A stretch of 37,799 nucleotides of DNA from Sphingobium xenophagum NBRC 107872 (GCF_000367345.1 NZ_BARE01000043.1:1-37799), one strand, 5' to 3'; positions 23,804 to 32,629 are shown, numbered from the stretch's first letter. Program-made: numbers and translations. The notes: generated by a model not told the origin, from the letters alone.

Positions 23804-24297
23804 TATTCCACGAAAGCCGCGTCAATCACCGCCCGTTCGGCTTCCAGCGTGACGGCGTGCATCGGGGCCATGAAGCGCTTGCCCGGCTTGCCTTCGACCG
23901 ATGGCCGCTGAACCTCGATAATGTCGCCAGCGCCGAAATTCTCTATCGCGATGATCTCGCCCAGCGCTTCGCCGTCACTCGACAGGCAAGGCAGGCCGAT
24001 CACGTCGGCATGATAATATTCGCCCTCGGCCAGCGGCGGCAGGGCAGAGCGCGGGACGGTCAGCGCCGTGCCGCGCATGGCTTCGGCCGCGCTGCGATCG
24101 CCGATTTCGGCGAAGCGCGCGACCGCACCATTGGAACCGGGGCGCACCGACTTCAATGTCAGCTTGCGCCCGCCCGCATCGAAACTGCCATAGCTTTTGA
24201 GGCTTTCCACCCCGTCGCCAAACAGTTTCAGGCGGACTTCGCCCGCCACCCCATGTGCGCCGATGATCGCGGCGAGAGTGACGGGCTTGTCGGTCAA
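23803..24297 (-). CDS. rimM: Ribosome maturation factor RimM
   Basis: The product is 164 residues, the normal RimM length. RimM helps mature the 30S head and binds S19. The N-terminal domain has AAIIGAHGVAGEVRLKLFG (about 9-27). The PRC-barrel half has YYHADVIGLP (94-103) and the C-terminal FMAPMHAVTLEAERAVID. It starts six bases after the rpsP stop, in the usual order. Its stop codon meets the vapBC operator region. Confidence 0.95.
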   Translation of the reverse strand: MTDKPVTLAAIIGAHGVAGEVRLKLFGDGVESLKSYGSFDAGGRKLTLKSVRPGSNGAVARFAEIGDRSAAEAMRGTALTVPRSALPPLAEGEYYHADVIGLPCLSSDGEALGEIIAIENFGAGDIIEVQRPSVEGKPGKRFMAPMHAVTLEAERAVIDAAFVE

Positions 24298-24302
24298 GAG
24301 AA

Positions 24303-24752
24303 TCAGCCCTCGGCCTGTTCGGCAGCGGCTTCTTCAGCAGGCGCTTCTTCGGCGGCAGGCGCTTCGGCAGGTGCCTTGGCGGCTTCTTCGGCGGCGATGC
24401 GGGCTTCTTCCGCCTCGGCCAGCTTGGTCGCGCGATCTTCGGCGCGGTCCTTGGCCTTCTGGCCCGGCACGCCCTTGTTCGGGTTGTTGCGCACGATCCG
24501 CTCCTTCACGCCAGCGGCGTCGAGGAAACGGGCGACGCGGTCGGTCGGCTGGGCACCGGCGGCAACCCAATGCTTCGCGCGTTCCACGTCCAGAACGATG
24601 CGCTTTTCGTCGCCCTTGGGCAGGACGGGGTTATAGCTGCCGATGCGCTCGATGAACTTGCCATCACGCGGCGCGCGGCTGTCGGCCACGACGATGCGAT
24701 AATAAGGGCGCTTCTTGGAACCACCGCGCGAGAGACGAATGGACGTTGCCAT
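24303..24752 (-). CDS. rpsP: 30S ribosomal protein S16
   Basis: The product is 149 residues, against about 80-90 for most bacterial S16. Residues 1-80 are canonical: [52 protein letters not shown]. The remaining 65 residues are a charged, then Ala/Glu-rich tail (repeated EEA, AEAP and AAEE). Such low-complexity S16 tails are common in alphaproteobacteria. The ATG at 24752 is set by the conserved start. It follows ffh after a palindromic repeat, and rimM follows after five bases. Confidence 0.97.
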   Translation of the reverse strand: MATSIRLSRGGSKKRPYYRIVVADSRAPRDGKFIERIGSYNPVLPKGDEKRIVLDVERAKHWVAAGAQPTDRVARFLDAAGVKERIVRNNPNKGVPGQKAKDRAEDRATKLAEAEEARIAAEEAAKAPAEAPAAEEAPAEEAAAEQAEG

Positions 24753-24798
24753 GGAACTTACCTTTCTGACGTAAACTACGAATATACTTGCATTAATC

Positions 24799-24880
24799 GT
24801 CATGCCGGGCTTGATCCCGCATCCAGAACGGCTGGTCATTCCCACCCGACACTGGATTCCGGTATCCGCCGGAATGACGG
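24799..24880. repeat. CGTCAT...ATGACG two-armed repeat, copy 2
   Basis: The left arm is CGTCATGCCGGGCTTGATCC, and the right arm includes TTCCGGTATCCGCCGGAATG with the end ATGACG. It lies between ffh and rpsP and ends one base before the complement of the ffh stop codon (24882). It could form hairpins in the transcript. Confidence 0.85.
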
Positions 24881-24881
24881 G

Positions 24882-26354
24882 CTACTTCTTCATGAAATTC
24901 TGAAAGCCGGGCGGCAGCTTGGGCATGTTGCCGCCCAATCCGCCAAGGCCGCCCAGCCCGGACAGATCGGGCGGGCCGCCCTGTCCGCCGTCGGGACCGC
25001 CCAATCCGCCCATGCCACCGCCGGTGAACATCTTGGCCAGCCCTTTAAGGCCGCCCATTTTGCGGATCTTCTTCATCGCGCCTTCCATTTCCTGATGCAT
25101 TTTCAGGAGCCGGTTGACTTCCTGCACTGTAGTGCCGGAGCCTTTGGCGATGCGGATCTTGCGCTTGGCGTTGATGAGCGCCGGGCGTTCCCGCTCCTTG
25201 TGCGTCATCGATCCGATCATCGCGTCGAGATGGATCAGCGTCTTGTCGTTCGCGCCACTATTGGCCATCGCCGCCTGCGCTTTCTTAAGGCCAGGGATCA
25301 TCCCCGCCAGCGCGCCCAGCCCGCCCATGCGGCGCATCTGACTAAGCTGCGCGCGCAGGTCGTTCATGTCGAACTGACCCTTGGCCATTTTCTTGGCCAG
25401 CTTGTCGGCTTCGTCCGCATCGATGCTCTCGGCGGCGCGCTCGACCAGCGACACGACGTCGCCCATGCCCAATATGCGCTGCGCCACGCGCTGCGGATGG
25501 AATATCTCGATCGCGTCGAGCTTTTCGCCGGTACCGGCAAATTTGATCGGGCGGCCGGTGACCGCGCGCATCGACAGCGCCGCACCACCGCGCGCGTCGC
25601 CATCCATCCGGGTCAGCACTACGCCGGTCAGCGGCACCTGCGCGGTAAAGCTCTGCGCCACATTGACCGCGTCCTGGCCGGTCAGCGAGTCGACCACCAG
25701 CAGGATTTCGGCAGGCGTCGCCACATCGGCCACCGCCTTCATCTCGTCCATCAGCGCCTGATCGACATGCAGACGCCCGGCGGTGTCGAGCATCACCACG
25801 TCGAAGCCCTGAAGCTTGGCCGACTGGAGCGCGCGGCGGGCGATGTCCACCGGCTGCTGCCCGGCGACGATCGGCAGGGTCGCCACATCGCACTGGGTGC
25901 CCAGCACCGCCAGCTGCTCCTGCGCGGCCGGACGCTGGACGTCGAGCGACGCCATCAGCACCTTCTTGCGGTCCTTGTCCTTCAGTCGCTTGGCGATCTT
26001 GGCCGTGGAGGTCGTCTTGCCCGACCCCTGCAAACCGACCATCATGATGACGGCGGGCGGGGCCACGTCGATCATCAGGTCCGACGTGTCGGACCCCAGC
26101 GTTTCGGTGAGCGTGTCGGACACGATCTTGACGACCATCTGCCCCGGCGTGACCGACCGCAGCACGTCGCTGCCCACTGCCCGCTCGGTCGCCTGATCGA
26201 CGAACTGGCGCACGACAGGGAGCGCGACGTCGGCTTCCAGCAGCGCGATTCGCACCTCGCGCATCGCGGCGCGGACATCGTCCTCCGTGAGCGCACCACG
26301 CCCCCGCAGCTTGTCGAATACCCCACCCAGACGATCGCTCAGCGAATCGAACAT
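24882..26354 (-). CDS. ffh: Signal recognition particle protein Ffh
   Basis: The product is 490 residues. The N domain (about 1-95) starts MFDSLSDRLGGVFDKLRGRG. The G domain (about 96-295) has the P-loop GLQGSGKTT (107-115) and DTAGRLHVDQ (about 187). The C-terminal M domain is Met-rich and binds 4.5S RNA and signal sequences; it ends in a Gly/Met-rich tail of GGLGG-like repeats. Ffh delivers nascent membrane proteins to FtsY, whose gene lies about 5 kb away on the other strand. The ATG at 26354 has GAGG five bases upstream; one codon earlier is also possible. Confidence 0.97.
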   Translation of the reverse strand: MFDSLSDRLGGVFDKLRGRGALTEDDVRAAMREVRIALLEADVALPVVRQFVDQATERAVGSDVLRSVTPGQMVVKIVSDTLTETLGSDTSDLMIDVAPPAVIMMVGLQGSGKTTSTAKIAKRLKDKDRKKVLMASLDVQRPAAQEQLAVLGTQCDVATLPIVAGQQPVDIARRALQSAKLQGFDVVMLDTAGRLHVDQALMDEMKAVADVATPAEILLVVDSLTGQDAVNVAQSFTAQVPLTGVVLTRMDGDARGGAALSMRAVTGRPIKFAGTGEKLDAIEIFHPQRVAQRILGMGDVVSLVERAAESIDADEADKLAKKMAKGQFDMNDLRAQLSQMRRMGGLGALAGMIPGLKKAQAAMANSGANDKTLIHLDAMIGSMTHKERERPALINAKRKIRIAKGSGTTVQEVNRLLKMHQEMEGAMKKIRKMGGLKGLAKMFTGGGMGGLGGPDGGQGGPPDLSGLGGLGGLGGNMPKLPPGFQNFMKK

Positions 26355-26566
26355 CATCACCTCAATTGGCCCAAGGGCCTGAAAATCCGCGCATCCCTGC
26401 CAAACGACAAAATCGCCGGTGGGCGAAACCTCGCCAACCAGCGTCCATACAAAGCGCCTGATGCTGACCCGTTTGCCGGGCGCGCGCTCAATGGATATGT
26501 CAGGGACCGGACGTCAAACCGCCCGATTGCAGTCGCGCCCTTAGCCCAGCCACGCCCGCGATGCAA

Positions 26567-27298
26567 CTATGACCGTGCAAGCGCCTCCGTCAGCGCAATG
26601 ACGGGCGGCGTCGCGGCCAGGATCGGGACGGCCAGCCCCTCAATAGCGATCACCGCCGCGCCGATCCAGCAGGCGGCATGCACCCTGCCCCGGCTGCGCA
26701 GATCGTGAACCATGGCGACCAGCACGAACAGCAACTGCCCGCTCATCACCGCCAGTCCACCCCATGGACCCAGCAGCGGCATCGGCAATATGCGTCCGAA
26801 GGCCGGGCCGATCATCGCCACCATCGCGCACAGCATCAGCCGCTTGTGCCAGTCGGTCCGGCGGCGCAGGCGGATCGCCGCGATCAGCAGCCCACCAAAG
26901 GCGGACACTTCCAGCAGGTTCAGAGCCACGAAGATCGTGTCGGGGAAGAAGGGCGGCACCCGGCCCATCCGCACCGACATCGCCGCCGTCCCCAGCGCCA
27001 GCGGCACCATCACCACCGCCAGCCCGGCTGCGATCCAGCCAAGCCGCCGGTGCAAGGCCCGCGACCCGCGCTGCGCCAGCACGGCCTGCGCCACGAAGAT
27101 CAGCGTCCAGGCCATGAACACCGCGCCATGGACATGCACCCAATAGGGCACGCGCGCGATGTCCACCTGCCCACGCAGGGCGAAGGAGCCGAAGCCGCCG
27201 ATCACGGTCGCCGCGATCGCAACCGCCATCCCGACATGGAAACCATGATCGCGCGCCACCCCATGCGATCCGGTCACGATACGCCCCCGTCCATCCAT
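26567..27298 (-). CDS. Polytopic membrane protein of unknown function
   Basis: The product is 243 residues with about seven hydrophobic segments. Conserved-looking features are a histidine-bearing helix WVHVHGAVFMAWTLIFV (about 53-69), the loop RALHRRLGWIAAG (about 80-92) and DWHKRLMLCAM (about 148-158). Such spaced histidines in helices could bind heme or metal, but this is inference. A resemblance to uncharacterised membrane families of the DUF2306 kind is possible. It is divergent from the APC permease gene, with 147 bases between starts, so the two may share a control region. Confidence 0.7.
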   Translation of the reverse strand: MDGRGRIVTGSHGVARDHGFHVGMAVAIAATVIGGFGSFALRGQVDIARVPYWVHVHGAVFMAWTLIFVAQAVLAQRGSRALHRRLGWIAAGLAVVMVPLALGTAAMSVRMGRVPPFFPDTIFVALNLLEVSAFGGLLIAAIRLRRRTDWHKRLMLCAMVAMIGPAFGRILPMPLLGPWGGLAVMSGQLLFVLVAMVHDLRSRGRVHAACWIGAAVIAIEGLAVPILAATPPVIALTEALARS

Positions 27299-27445
27299 TG
27301 CCGCTACTCCCCCATTTCCGCAATTTTACACCTGTCCCACCACCCTGTCTTGCAAGAAGTCGTCGCATGCCAGCACAGCCCTTGCGCGGGCCGTCGCTTT
27401 GGGTCAGCAATCGAGCGACACAGAAAGAATGAGGGGCCGAACATC

Positions 27446-28840
27446 ATGAGCTGGACACGCCGCAAGCCGATGGAGGCGATGACGCCCAGCGGCGACCAGC
27501 ACCGCATGGCGCGCACCCTGTCCTGGCCGCATCTGCTGGCGCTGGGGGTGGGCGCTATCGTCGGCACCGGCATCCTGACGCTGATCGGCGTCGGCGCGGA
27601 CCGGGCCGGTCCCGCCGTCCTCCTCTCCTTCGCCATAGCGGGCGCAATCTGCGCCTGCGCCGCGCTTGCCTATGCCGAACTGTCGACCATGATGCCCGCA
27701 GCGGGCAGCGCCTACAGCTACTCCTATGTCGTGCTGGGCGAAGGCATCGCCTGGATCGTGGGGTGGAGCCTGATCCTCGAATATAGCCTTGTCGTATCGA
27801 CCGTCGCGGTCGGCTGGTCGGGCTATGCCGCGCCATTGCTCACCGCGATAGGCTTTCCCGAAGCGCTGACGCAGGGGCCGGAGCTGGGCGGCCTCATCAA
27901 CCTGCCCGCCATCTTCATCATCGCCGTGGTCGCCGGGCTGCTGATGCTCGGCACGCATGAAAGCGCGCGGCTGAACAGCCTGCTGGTGCTCATCAAGATC
28001 GCGACGTTGAGCCTGTTCGTCTGGTTCACCCTGCCCGCCTTCGACGCCCAGAATCTGGAACCGTTCATGCCCTTCGGCTTTGCCAAGCATATGGGACCGG
28101 ACGGGGTCGAGCGCGGCGTCATGGCAGCCGCCGCAATCATCTTCTTCGCCTTTTACGGCTTCGACGCCATCTCGACCGCAGCGGAGGAAGCCAAGAATCC
28201 GGAACGCGACCTGGCCATAGGCATCGTCGGATCGCTGGTCGCCTGCACGCTCATCTATGTGGCTGTCGCCGCCGCCGCGATCGGCGCCATGCCCTTCACC
28301 CGCTTCGCCGACAGCCCGGAACCGCTGGCGCTCATCCTGCGCGAAATGGGCCAGGGCAGCGTGGCGCGCATCGTCGCCATCGCTGCCGTCATCGCCCTGC
28401 CGACCGTGCTGCTGGGCTTCCTCTATGGCCAGAGCCGCATCTTCCTGGTCATGGCGCGCGACGGCTTCCTGCCGCAAAGCCTCGCCAAAATCTCCAAGCG
28501 CGGCACGCCCGCCCGGATCACGATGGTGACCGCCATATTGGTCGCGATCATCGCCGGCCTGCTGCCGATCGACGAGATCGCGGCGCTTGCCAATGCCGGT
28601 ACGCTGATCGCCTTCACCTCGGTCGGCCTGTGCCTGCTGGTGCTGCGCAAACGCCTCCCCGACATGCGCCGCCCCTTCCGCACCCCTGCCGCCTGGTTCG
28701 TCGGCCTCGGCGCGATGGGCGGCTGCGCCTATCTGTTCATCAGCCTGCCGATGCAGACGATATTGGCCTGCCTTGGCTGGAACGCCATCGGGCTGCTCGT
28801 ATATTTTCTGTATGGGCAGAAGCGGGCTGTGGTGGCGTGA
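27446..28840 (+). CDS. APC-family amino acid permease
   Basis: The product is 464 residues with 12 predicted transmembrane helices. The first helix carries GVGAIVGTGILTLIG, the APC substrate-binding bend, and helix 6 carries FFAFYGFDAISTAAEEAKNPERDL, both diagnostic of the cationic amino-acid transporter (CAT/YfnA-like) branch. The substrate is probably an amino acid, and a cationic one is a guess from the branch. The ATG at 27446 has GAGGGG upstream. The small TonB-C-like gene follows 12 bases later on the same strand. Confidence 0.9.
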   Translation: MSWTRRKPMEAMTPSGDQHRMARTLSWPHLLALGVGAIVGTGILTLIGVGADRAGPAVLLSFAIAGAICACAALAYAELSTMMPAAGSAYSYSYVVLGEGIAWIVGWSLILEYSLVVSTVAVGWSGYAAPLLTAIGFPEALTQGPELGGLINLPAIFIIAVVAGLLMLGTHESARLNSLLVLIKIATLSLFVWFTLPAFDAQNLEPFMPFGFAKHMGPDGVERGVMAAAAIIFFAFYGFDAISTAAEEAKNPERDLAIGIVGSLVACTLIYVAVAAAAIGAMPFTRFADSPEPLALILREMGQGSVARIVAIAAVIALPTVLLGFLYGQSRIFLVMARDGFLPQSLAKISKRGTPARITMVTAILVAIIAGLLPIDEIAALANAGTLIAFTSVGLCLLVLRKRLPDMRRPFRTPAAWFVGLGAMGGCAYLFISLPMQTILACLGWNAIGLLVYFLYGQKRAVVA

Positions 28841-28852
28841 AAAGGATTTAAC

Positions 28853-29479
28853 TTGAGCATTGTTCTTGCCGCACTCGCTACGACCGCATTGTTGCGAGCA
28901 TCGCCCGCTTCATACCCCGGCACTTGGGCTAGCAATCTAGATTACCCACCCGAAGCCATCCGACTCTCACAAAGAGGGACGGCCTCTTTTCTCGTCTTGG
29001 TTTCACCACAGGGCAAAGTGGCCAGCTGCTATATAACGCAGTCCAGTGGCGTTCCAGAACTCGACAAAAGAACCTGCGTGCTGCTGTCCGTCCGGGCATC
29101 ATTCAAGCCTGCCGCCGATGAAAATGGCCAACCAGTTTATGACACCTACAAAGGGAGTATTAACTGGCGTCATATGGATCGACCAAACCGTAGTCTAGCG
29201 CCCAAACCGGAACTGGACGACACCGATTTTGAGCTTCAAGTCGCGAAGCTCCCTAATGGATTACAGCAGCAGCGTGTTGTGGTGATTGTGCGAATGGACA
29301 CGTCCGGGCGCGTCGCATATTGCGAACATCATCCGCAAACCGCTGTTTCTCCACAATTGGCAGCGGTCGCCTGCGCTCAGGCCAAGGCGGGCTATGTGTC
29401 GATAACAAAGGACGCTGCCGACCAGCCAATATCGGTCATCCGCTCTTTACATATATTGTTCAAAGCCGCCGCTGGATAA
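28853..29479 (+). CDS. TonB C-terminal-like domain protein, TTG start
   Basis: The product is 208 residues. It has a hydrophobic start (MSIVLAALATTALLRASPA) and one TonB-C-like unit (about 25-110) showing YPPEAIRLSQRGTASFLVLV and GKVASCYITQSSGVPELD. A less clear second half (about 128-208) has VVVIVRMDTSGRVAYCEHH and could be a degenerate repeat of the same fold. It lacks the long proline-rich spacer and N-terminal anchor of true TonB, so a periplasmic partner or orphan domain is likelier. The start is TTG, supported by AAAGGA six to eight bases upstream. GC is visibly lower than in dapF, suggesting recent acquisition. Confidence 0.75.
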   Translation: MSIVLAALATTALLRASPASYPGTWASNLDYPPEAIRLSQRGTASFLVLVSPQGKVASCYITQSSGVPELDKRTCVLLSVRASFKPAADENGQPVYDTYKGSINWRHMDRPNRSLAPKPELDDTDFELQVAKLPNGLQQQRVVVIVRMDTSGRVAYCEHHPQTAVSPQLAAVACAQAKAGYVSITKDAADQPISVIRSLHILFKAAAG

Positions 29480-29536
29480 GCAGTTTTTCCGACGCTCTGG
29501 CCTTTTCCCTTCCCCCACATTACATGCGCCCCCATC

Positions 29537-30337
29537 ATGGGACGCTTTTCCAAAATGCATGGCCTGGGCAATGATTTCGTCGTGATCGACGCGCGCGCGC
29601 ACGCGATCGAGATGACGGAAAGCCGCGCCCGCGCCATTGCCGATCGTCATGCCGGGATCGGCTGCGACCAGTTGATCCTGATCGGCAATGCGGCCGACGC
29701 CGACGTGTCGATGCAGATTTTCAACGCCGATGGCAGCGAAGTCGAAGCCTGCGGCAACGCCACGCGCTGCGTGCCGCTGTTCGTGGGCCGCGACGTGCTG
29801 ATCCGCACGCGGGCGGGCCTGCTGGACGCCAAGGCCGTGGATGGCGGCGCAAGCGTCGATATGGGCGCGCCGCGCTTCGATTGGGATGCGATTCCCTTGG
29901 CCTACGCCATGGACACGCTGACCATGAGCGCCAGCTGGGAGGATCTGCCGCCGCCAGCCGCCGTCAATGTCGGCAACCCCCATATCATCTTCTTCGTCGA
30001 TGATCTGGACGCAGTGGACACCGCCCGGCTTGGCCCGATCATAGAGACGGACACGCTCTTCCCCGCCCGCGTCAACGTCAACTTCGCGCAGGTCGTGGGC
30101 GACAATCATCTCCGCCTGATCGTGTGGGAACGCGGCGCTGGCCTGACCCGCGCCTGCGGCACCGGCGCCTGCGCCACCGCCGTCGCCGCCATCCGTCGCA
30201 AACTGGTCAGCGGACCCGTGACCGTCAGCCTGCCCGGCGGCGATCTTGTCATCGACTGGGCGCCCGGCGGCACGATCCGCATGACCGGCCCCGCCACCCA
30301 TGTGTTCGATGGCGAGGCCGACTGGTCACGCTTCTAA
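29537..30337 (+). CDS. dapF: Diaminopimelate epimerase
   Basis: The product is 266 residues. DapF converts LL- to meso-diaminopimelate for lysine and peptidoglycan. Both catalytic cysteines are present: C72 in EACGNATRC and C207 in TRACGTGAC. FSKMHGLGNDFVVID (4-18), near the start, is the family signature. The stop TAA shares one base with the mtaB start (TAATG), so dapF, mtaB and ftsY are likely one transcript. The order dapF-mtaB-ftsY is common in alphaproteobacteria. Confidence 0.97.
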   Translation: MGRFSKMHGLGNDFVVIDARAHAIEMTESRARAIADRHAGIGCDQLILIGNAADADVSMQIFNADGSEVEACGNATRCVPLFVGRDVLIRTRAGLLDAKAVDGGASVDMGAPRFDWDAIPLAYAMDTLTMSASWEDLPPPAAVNVGNPHIIFFVDDLDAVDTARLGPIIETDTLFPARVNVNFAQVVGDNHLRLIVWERGAGLTRACGTGACATAVAAIRRKLVSGPVTVSLPGGDLVIDWAPGGTIRMTGPATHVFDGEADWSRF

Positions 30338-31587
30338 TGAGCGGCCCGGACATCATCACGCTGGGCTGCCGCCTCAACATTGCGGAGAGCGAGGCGATCC
30401 GTGAAATGGCGGGCGGGCAGGACGATCTGATCGTCGTCAACAGCTGTGCCGTCACCGCCGAAGCCGTGCGCCAGACCAGGCAGGCGATCCGCCGCGCCCG
30501 CCGCGATCGGCCCGACGCGCGGATCATGGTGACCGGCTGCGCCGCGCAGACCGAGCCGGACACCTTCGCCGCCATGCCCGAAGTCGATGCCGTGATCGGC
30601 AACCGGGAAAAGATGGCGGCGGCAACATACCAACCCCCGTTTGGCGCACTGCCAGAGGTCCGCGTCGCCGACATCATGGCCGTGCGCGACACCGCGCCGC
30701 ATATGGCCAGCGCCTTTGCCGATCATGCCCGCGCTTTCCTGGAGGTGCAAAATGGCTGCGACCATCGCTGCACCTTCTGCATCATCCCCTATGGTCGGGG
30801 AAACAGCCGCTCCGTCCCTGCCGGGGCGGTGGTTAAAAAGGCGAAGGAACTGGTCGCGGCGGGCTACCGGGAAATCGTGCTGACCGGGGTGGACGTCACC
30901 AGCTATGGCCCCGATCTGCCCGGCAGCCCCTCCCTCGGCCTGCTGGTCGAACGCATATTGACCGGCGTGCCCGACCTCCCTCGCCTGCGCCTGTCGTCCA
31001 TCGATAGCGTGGAGATTGACGACAGGCTGTTCGACCTGATCGCCCATGAACCCCGCATGATGCCGCACCTCCATCTATCCTTGCAGGCGGGCGACGACAT
31101 GATCTTGAAGCGCATGAAGCGCCGCCACAGCCGCACCGACGCGGTCCGCATCGTCGATCGCCTCCTCGCCGCGCGGCCCGACATCAGCATCGGCGCGGAC
31201 ATCATCGCCGGTTTCCCGACCGAGGATGAGGCGATGTTCGAAAACAGCCTCGCGCTGGTGTCCGATTGCCGCATCGTCCACGGCCATATCTTCCCCTATT
31301 CCCCGCGTACCGGCACGCCCGCCGCGCGCATGCCGCAGGTGGACCGCGCGACCATCAAGGCCCGCGCCGCCCGTCTCCGCGCCGCCTGCGAAGCCCGGCG
31401 CGCGGACTGGCTCGCCAGCCTTGTCGGCACCCGTCAGTCGGTGCTGGTCGAACGCAGCGGGCTGTCCGGCCATGCCGAAAATTTCGCCCCGGTGCGCTTT
31501 GCGACCCCGCAGACCCCCTCCGCGATTCTGCACGCAACGATCACCGGCCTTGAGAATGGCGCGCTGATCGCGCAAGAGGCGCAGTAA
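30337..31587 (+). CDS. mtaB: tRNA threonylcarbamoyladenosine methylthiotransferase MtaB
   Basis: The product is 416 residues. It adds a methylthio group to t6A37 of tRNAs, forming ms2t6A. The N-terminal UPF0004 domain supplies three cluster cysteines: C11 (LGCRLN), C37 (NSCAVT), and C68 (TGCAAQ). The radical-SAM cluster is C141, C145 and C148 (CDHRCTFC). A TRAM-like C-terminal part follows from about 350. MtaB is favoured over MiaB and RimO because of the LGCRLN start and the operon order with dapF and ftsY. It overlaps dapF and ftsY by one base each. Confidence 0.92.
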   Translation: MSGPDIITLGCRLNIAESEAIREMAGGQDDLIVVNSCAVTAEAVRQTRQAIRRARRDRPDARIMVTGCAAQTEPDTFAAMPEVDAVIGNREKMAAATYQPPFGALPEVRVADIMAVRDTAPHMASAFADHARAFLEVQNGCDHRCTFCIIPYGRGNSRSVPAGAVVKKAKELVAAGYREIVLTGVDVTSYGPDLPGSPSLGLLVERILTGVPDLPRLRLSSIDSVEIDDRLFDLIAHEPRMMPHLHLSLQAGDDMILKRMKRRHSRTDAVRIVDRLLAARPDISIGADIIAGFPTEDEAMFENSLALVSDCRIVHGHIFPYSPRTGTPAARMPQVDRATIKARAARLRAACEARRADWLASLVGTRQSVLVERSGLSGHAENFAPVRFATPQTPSAILHATITGLENGALIAQEAQ

Positions 31588-32525
31588 TGACCGATAATGC
31601 AATTTCCTGGCGCGATCGCCTGTTCGGCGGCCTGAAGCGCACATCCGACAAGCTGGGCGAAAATCTCACTGGCCTGTTCGGCAAGGCGGCGCTCGACAAT
31701 CAGACGCTGGACGAGATTGAAGAAGCCCTGATCATGACCGATCTTGGCCCGGCCATGGCCGCCAGGGTGCGCGACCGATTGGCCGAAGGCCGGTTCAACA
31801 AGGAACTGACAGAGGAATATCTGCGAGAGATTATCGCGGAAGAGATTGAGAAGGTGCTGGCCCCCGTTGCCCGCCCGCTGGAGATAGAGGCTTTTCCCCG
31901 CCCGCAGGTCATATTGGTGATCGGCGTCAATGGCTCCGGCAAGACGACCACCATCGCCAAGCTGGCGCATAATTTCCTGGAACAGGATTATGGCGTGATG
32001 CTGGCGGCGGGCGACACGTTCCGCGCGGCGGCCATTGGTCAGCTCAAGGTCTGGGCCGACCGGCTCGGCATCCCCATCGTCGCTGGCAAGGAAGGCGGCG
32101 ACGCGGCGGGCATCGTGTTCGATGCGGTCAAGCAGGCGACGGCCACCGGCATCGACGTGCTGATCGTCGACACGGCGGGCCGCCTCCAGAACAAGACCGA
32201 ACTGATGGACGAACTGGCGAAGGTGCGCCGCGTGCTGGGCCGATTGAACCCGGCCGCCCCCCACGACGTTGTGCTGGTGCTGGATGCCACGACCGGACAG
32301 AATGCATTGAACCAGATAGAGGTTTTCAAGGAAGTCGCCCATGTCACCGGTCTGGTCATGACCAAGCTGGACGGCACCGCGCGCGGCGGCATGCTGGTCG
32401 CGGCGGCGGAGAAATATCGCCTGCCGATCCATGCCATCGGCGTGGGCGAAAAGATCGAGGATCTGCGCCCCTTCGATCCGGGCGACATGGCGCGGGCCAT
32501 CGCCGGGACTGCCTATGCACGGTGA
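31587..32525 (+). CDS. ftsY: Signal recognition particle receptor FtsY
   Basis: The product is 312 residues: the NG domains with a short N-terminal helix in place of the long acidic A domain of E. coli FtsY, as usual in alphaproteobacteria. The P-loop is GVNGSGKTT (113-121). DTFRAAAIGQL (about 142-152) and DTAGRLQNKTELMDEL (about 195-210) are SRP-GTPase motifs, and TKLDGTARGG is the G4 region. It docks the Ffh-ribosome complex at the inner membrane. A repeat follows directly after the stop. Confidence 0.97.
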   Translation: MTDNAISWRDRLFGGLKRTSDKLGENLTGLFGKAALDNQTLDEIEEALIMTDLGPAMAARVRDRLAEGRFNKELTEEYLREIIAEEIEKVLAPVARPLEIEAFPRPQVILVIGVNGSGKTTTIAKLAHNFLEQDYGVMLAAGDTFRAAAIGQLKVWADRLGIPIVAGKEGGDAAGIVFDAVKQATATGIDVLIVDTAGRLQNKTELMDELAKVRRVLGRLNPAAPHDVVLVLDATTGQNALNQIEVFKEVAHVTGLVMTKLDGTARGGMLVAAAEKYRLPIHAIGVGEKIEDLRPFDPGDMARAIAGTAYAR

Positions 32526-32531
32526 CATCGC

Positions 32532-32615
32532 CGTCATGCCGGACTTGATCCGGCATCCAGAGTCCGCCACGCAGCGCTTCGACGCCCTGGATCCTGACGT
32601 TCGTCAGGATGACGA
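32532..32615. repeat. CGTCAT...ATGACG two-armed repeat, copy 3
   Basis: The left arm is CGTCATGCCGGACTTGATCC, the right arm TCCTGACGTTCGTCAGGATG, with ends CGTCAT and ATGACG. It starts seven bases after the ftsY stop and ends just before the ispZ ribosome site AGGAAA. Arm stems and linking GCATCCAG/CTGGAT match copies 1 and 2. Confidence 0.85.
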
Positions 32616-32629
32616 TAGGAAAAACAGCC

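Noticed and set aside
24570..26708. A 712-codon open frame on the plus strand
   Set aside because: Antisense to ffh and rpsP; no recognisable domains, histidine- and arginine-rich as expected of a shadow frame.
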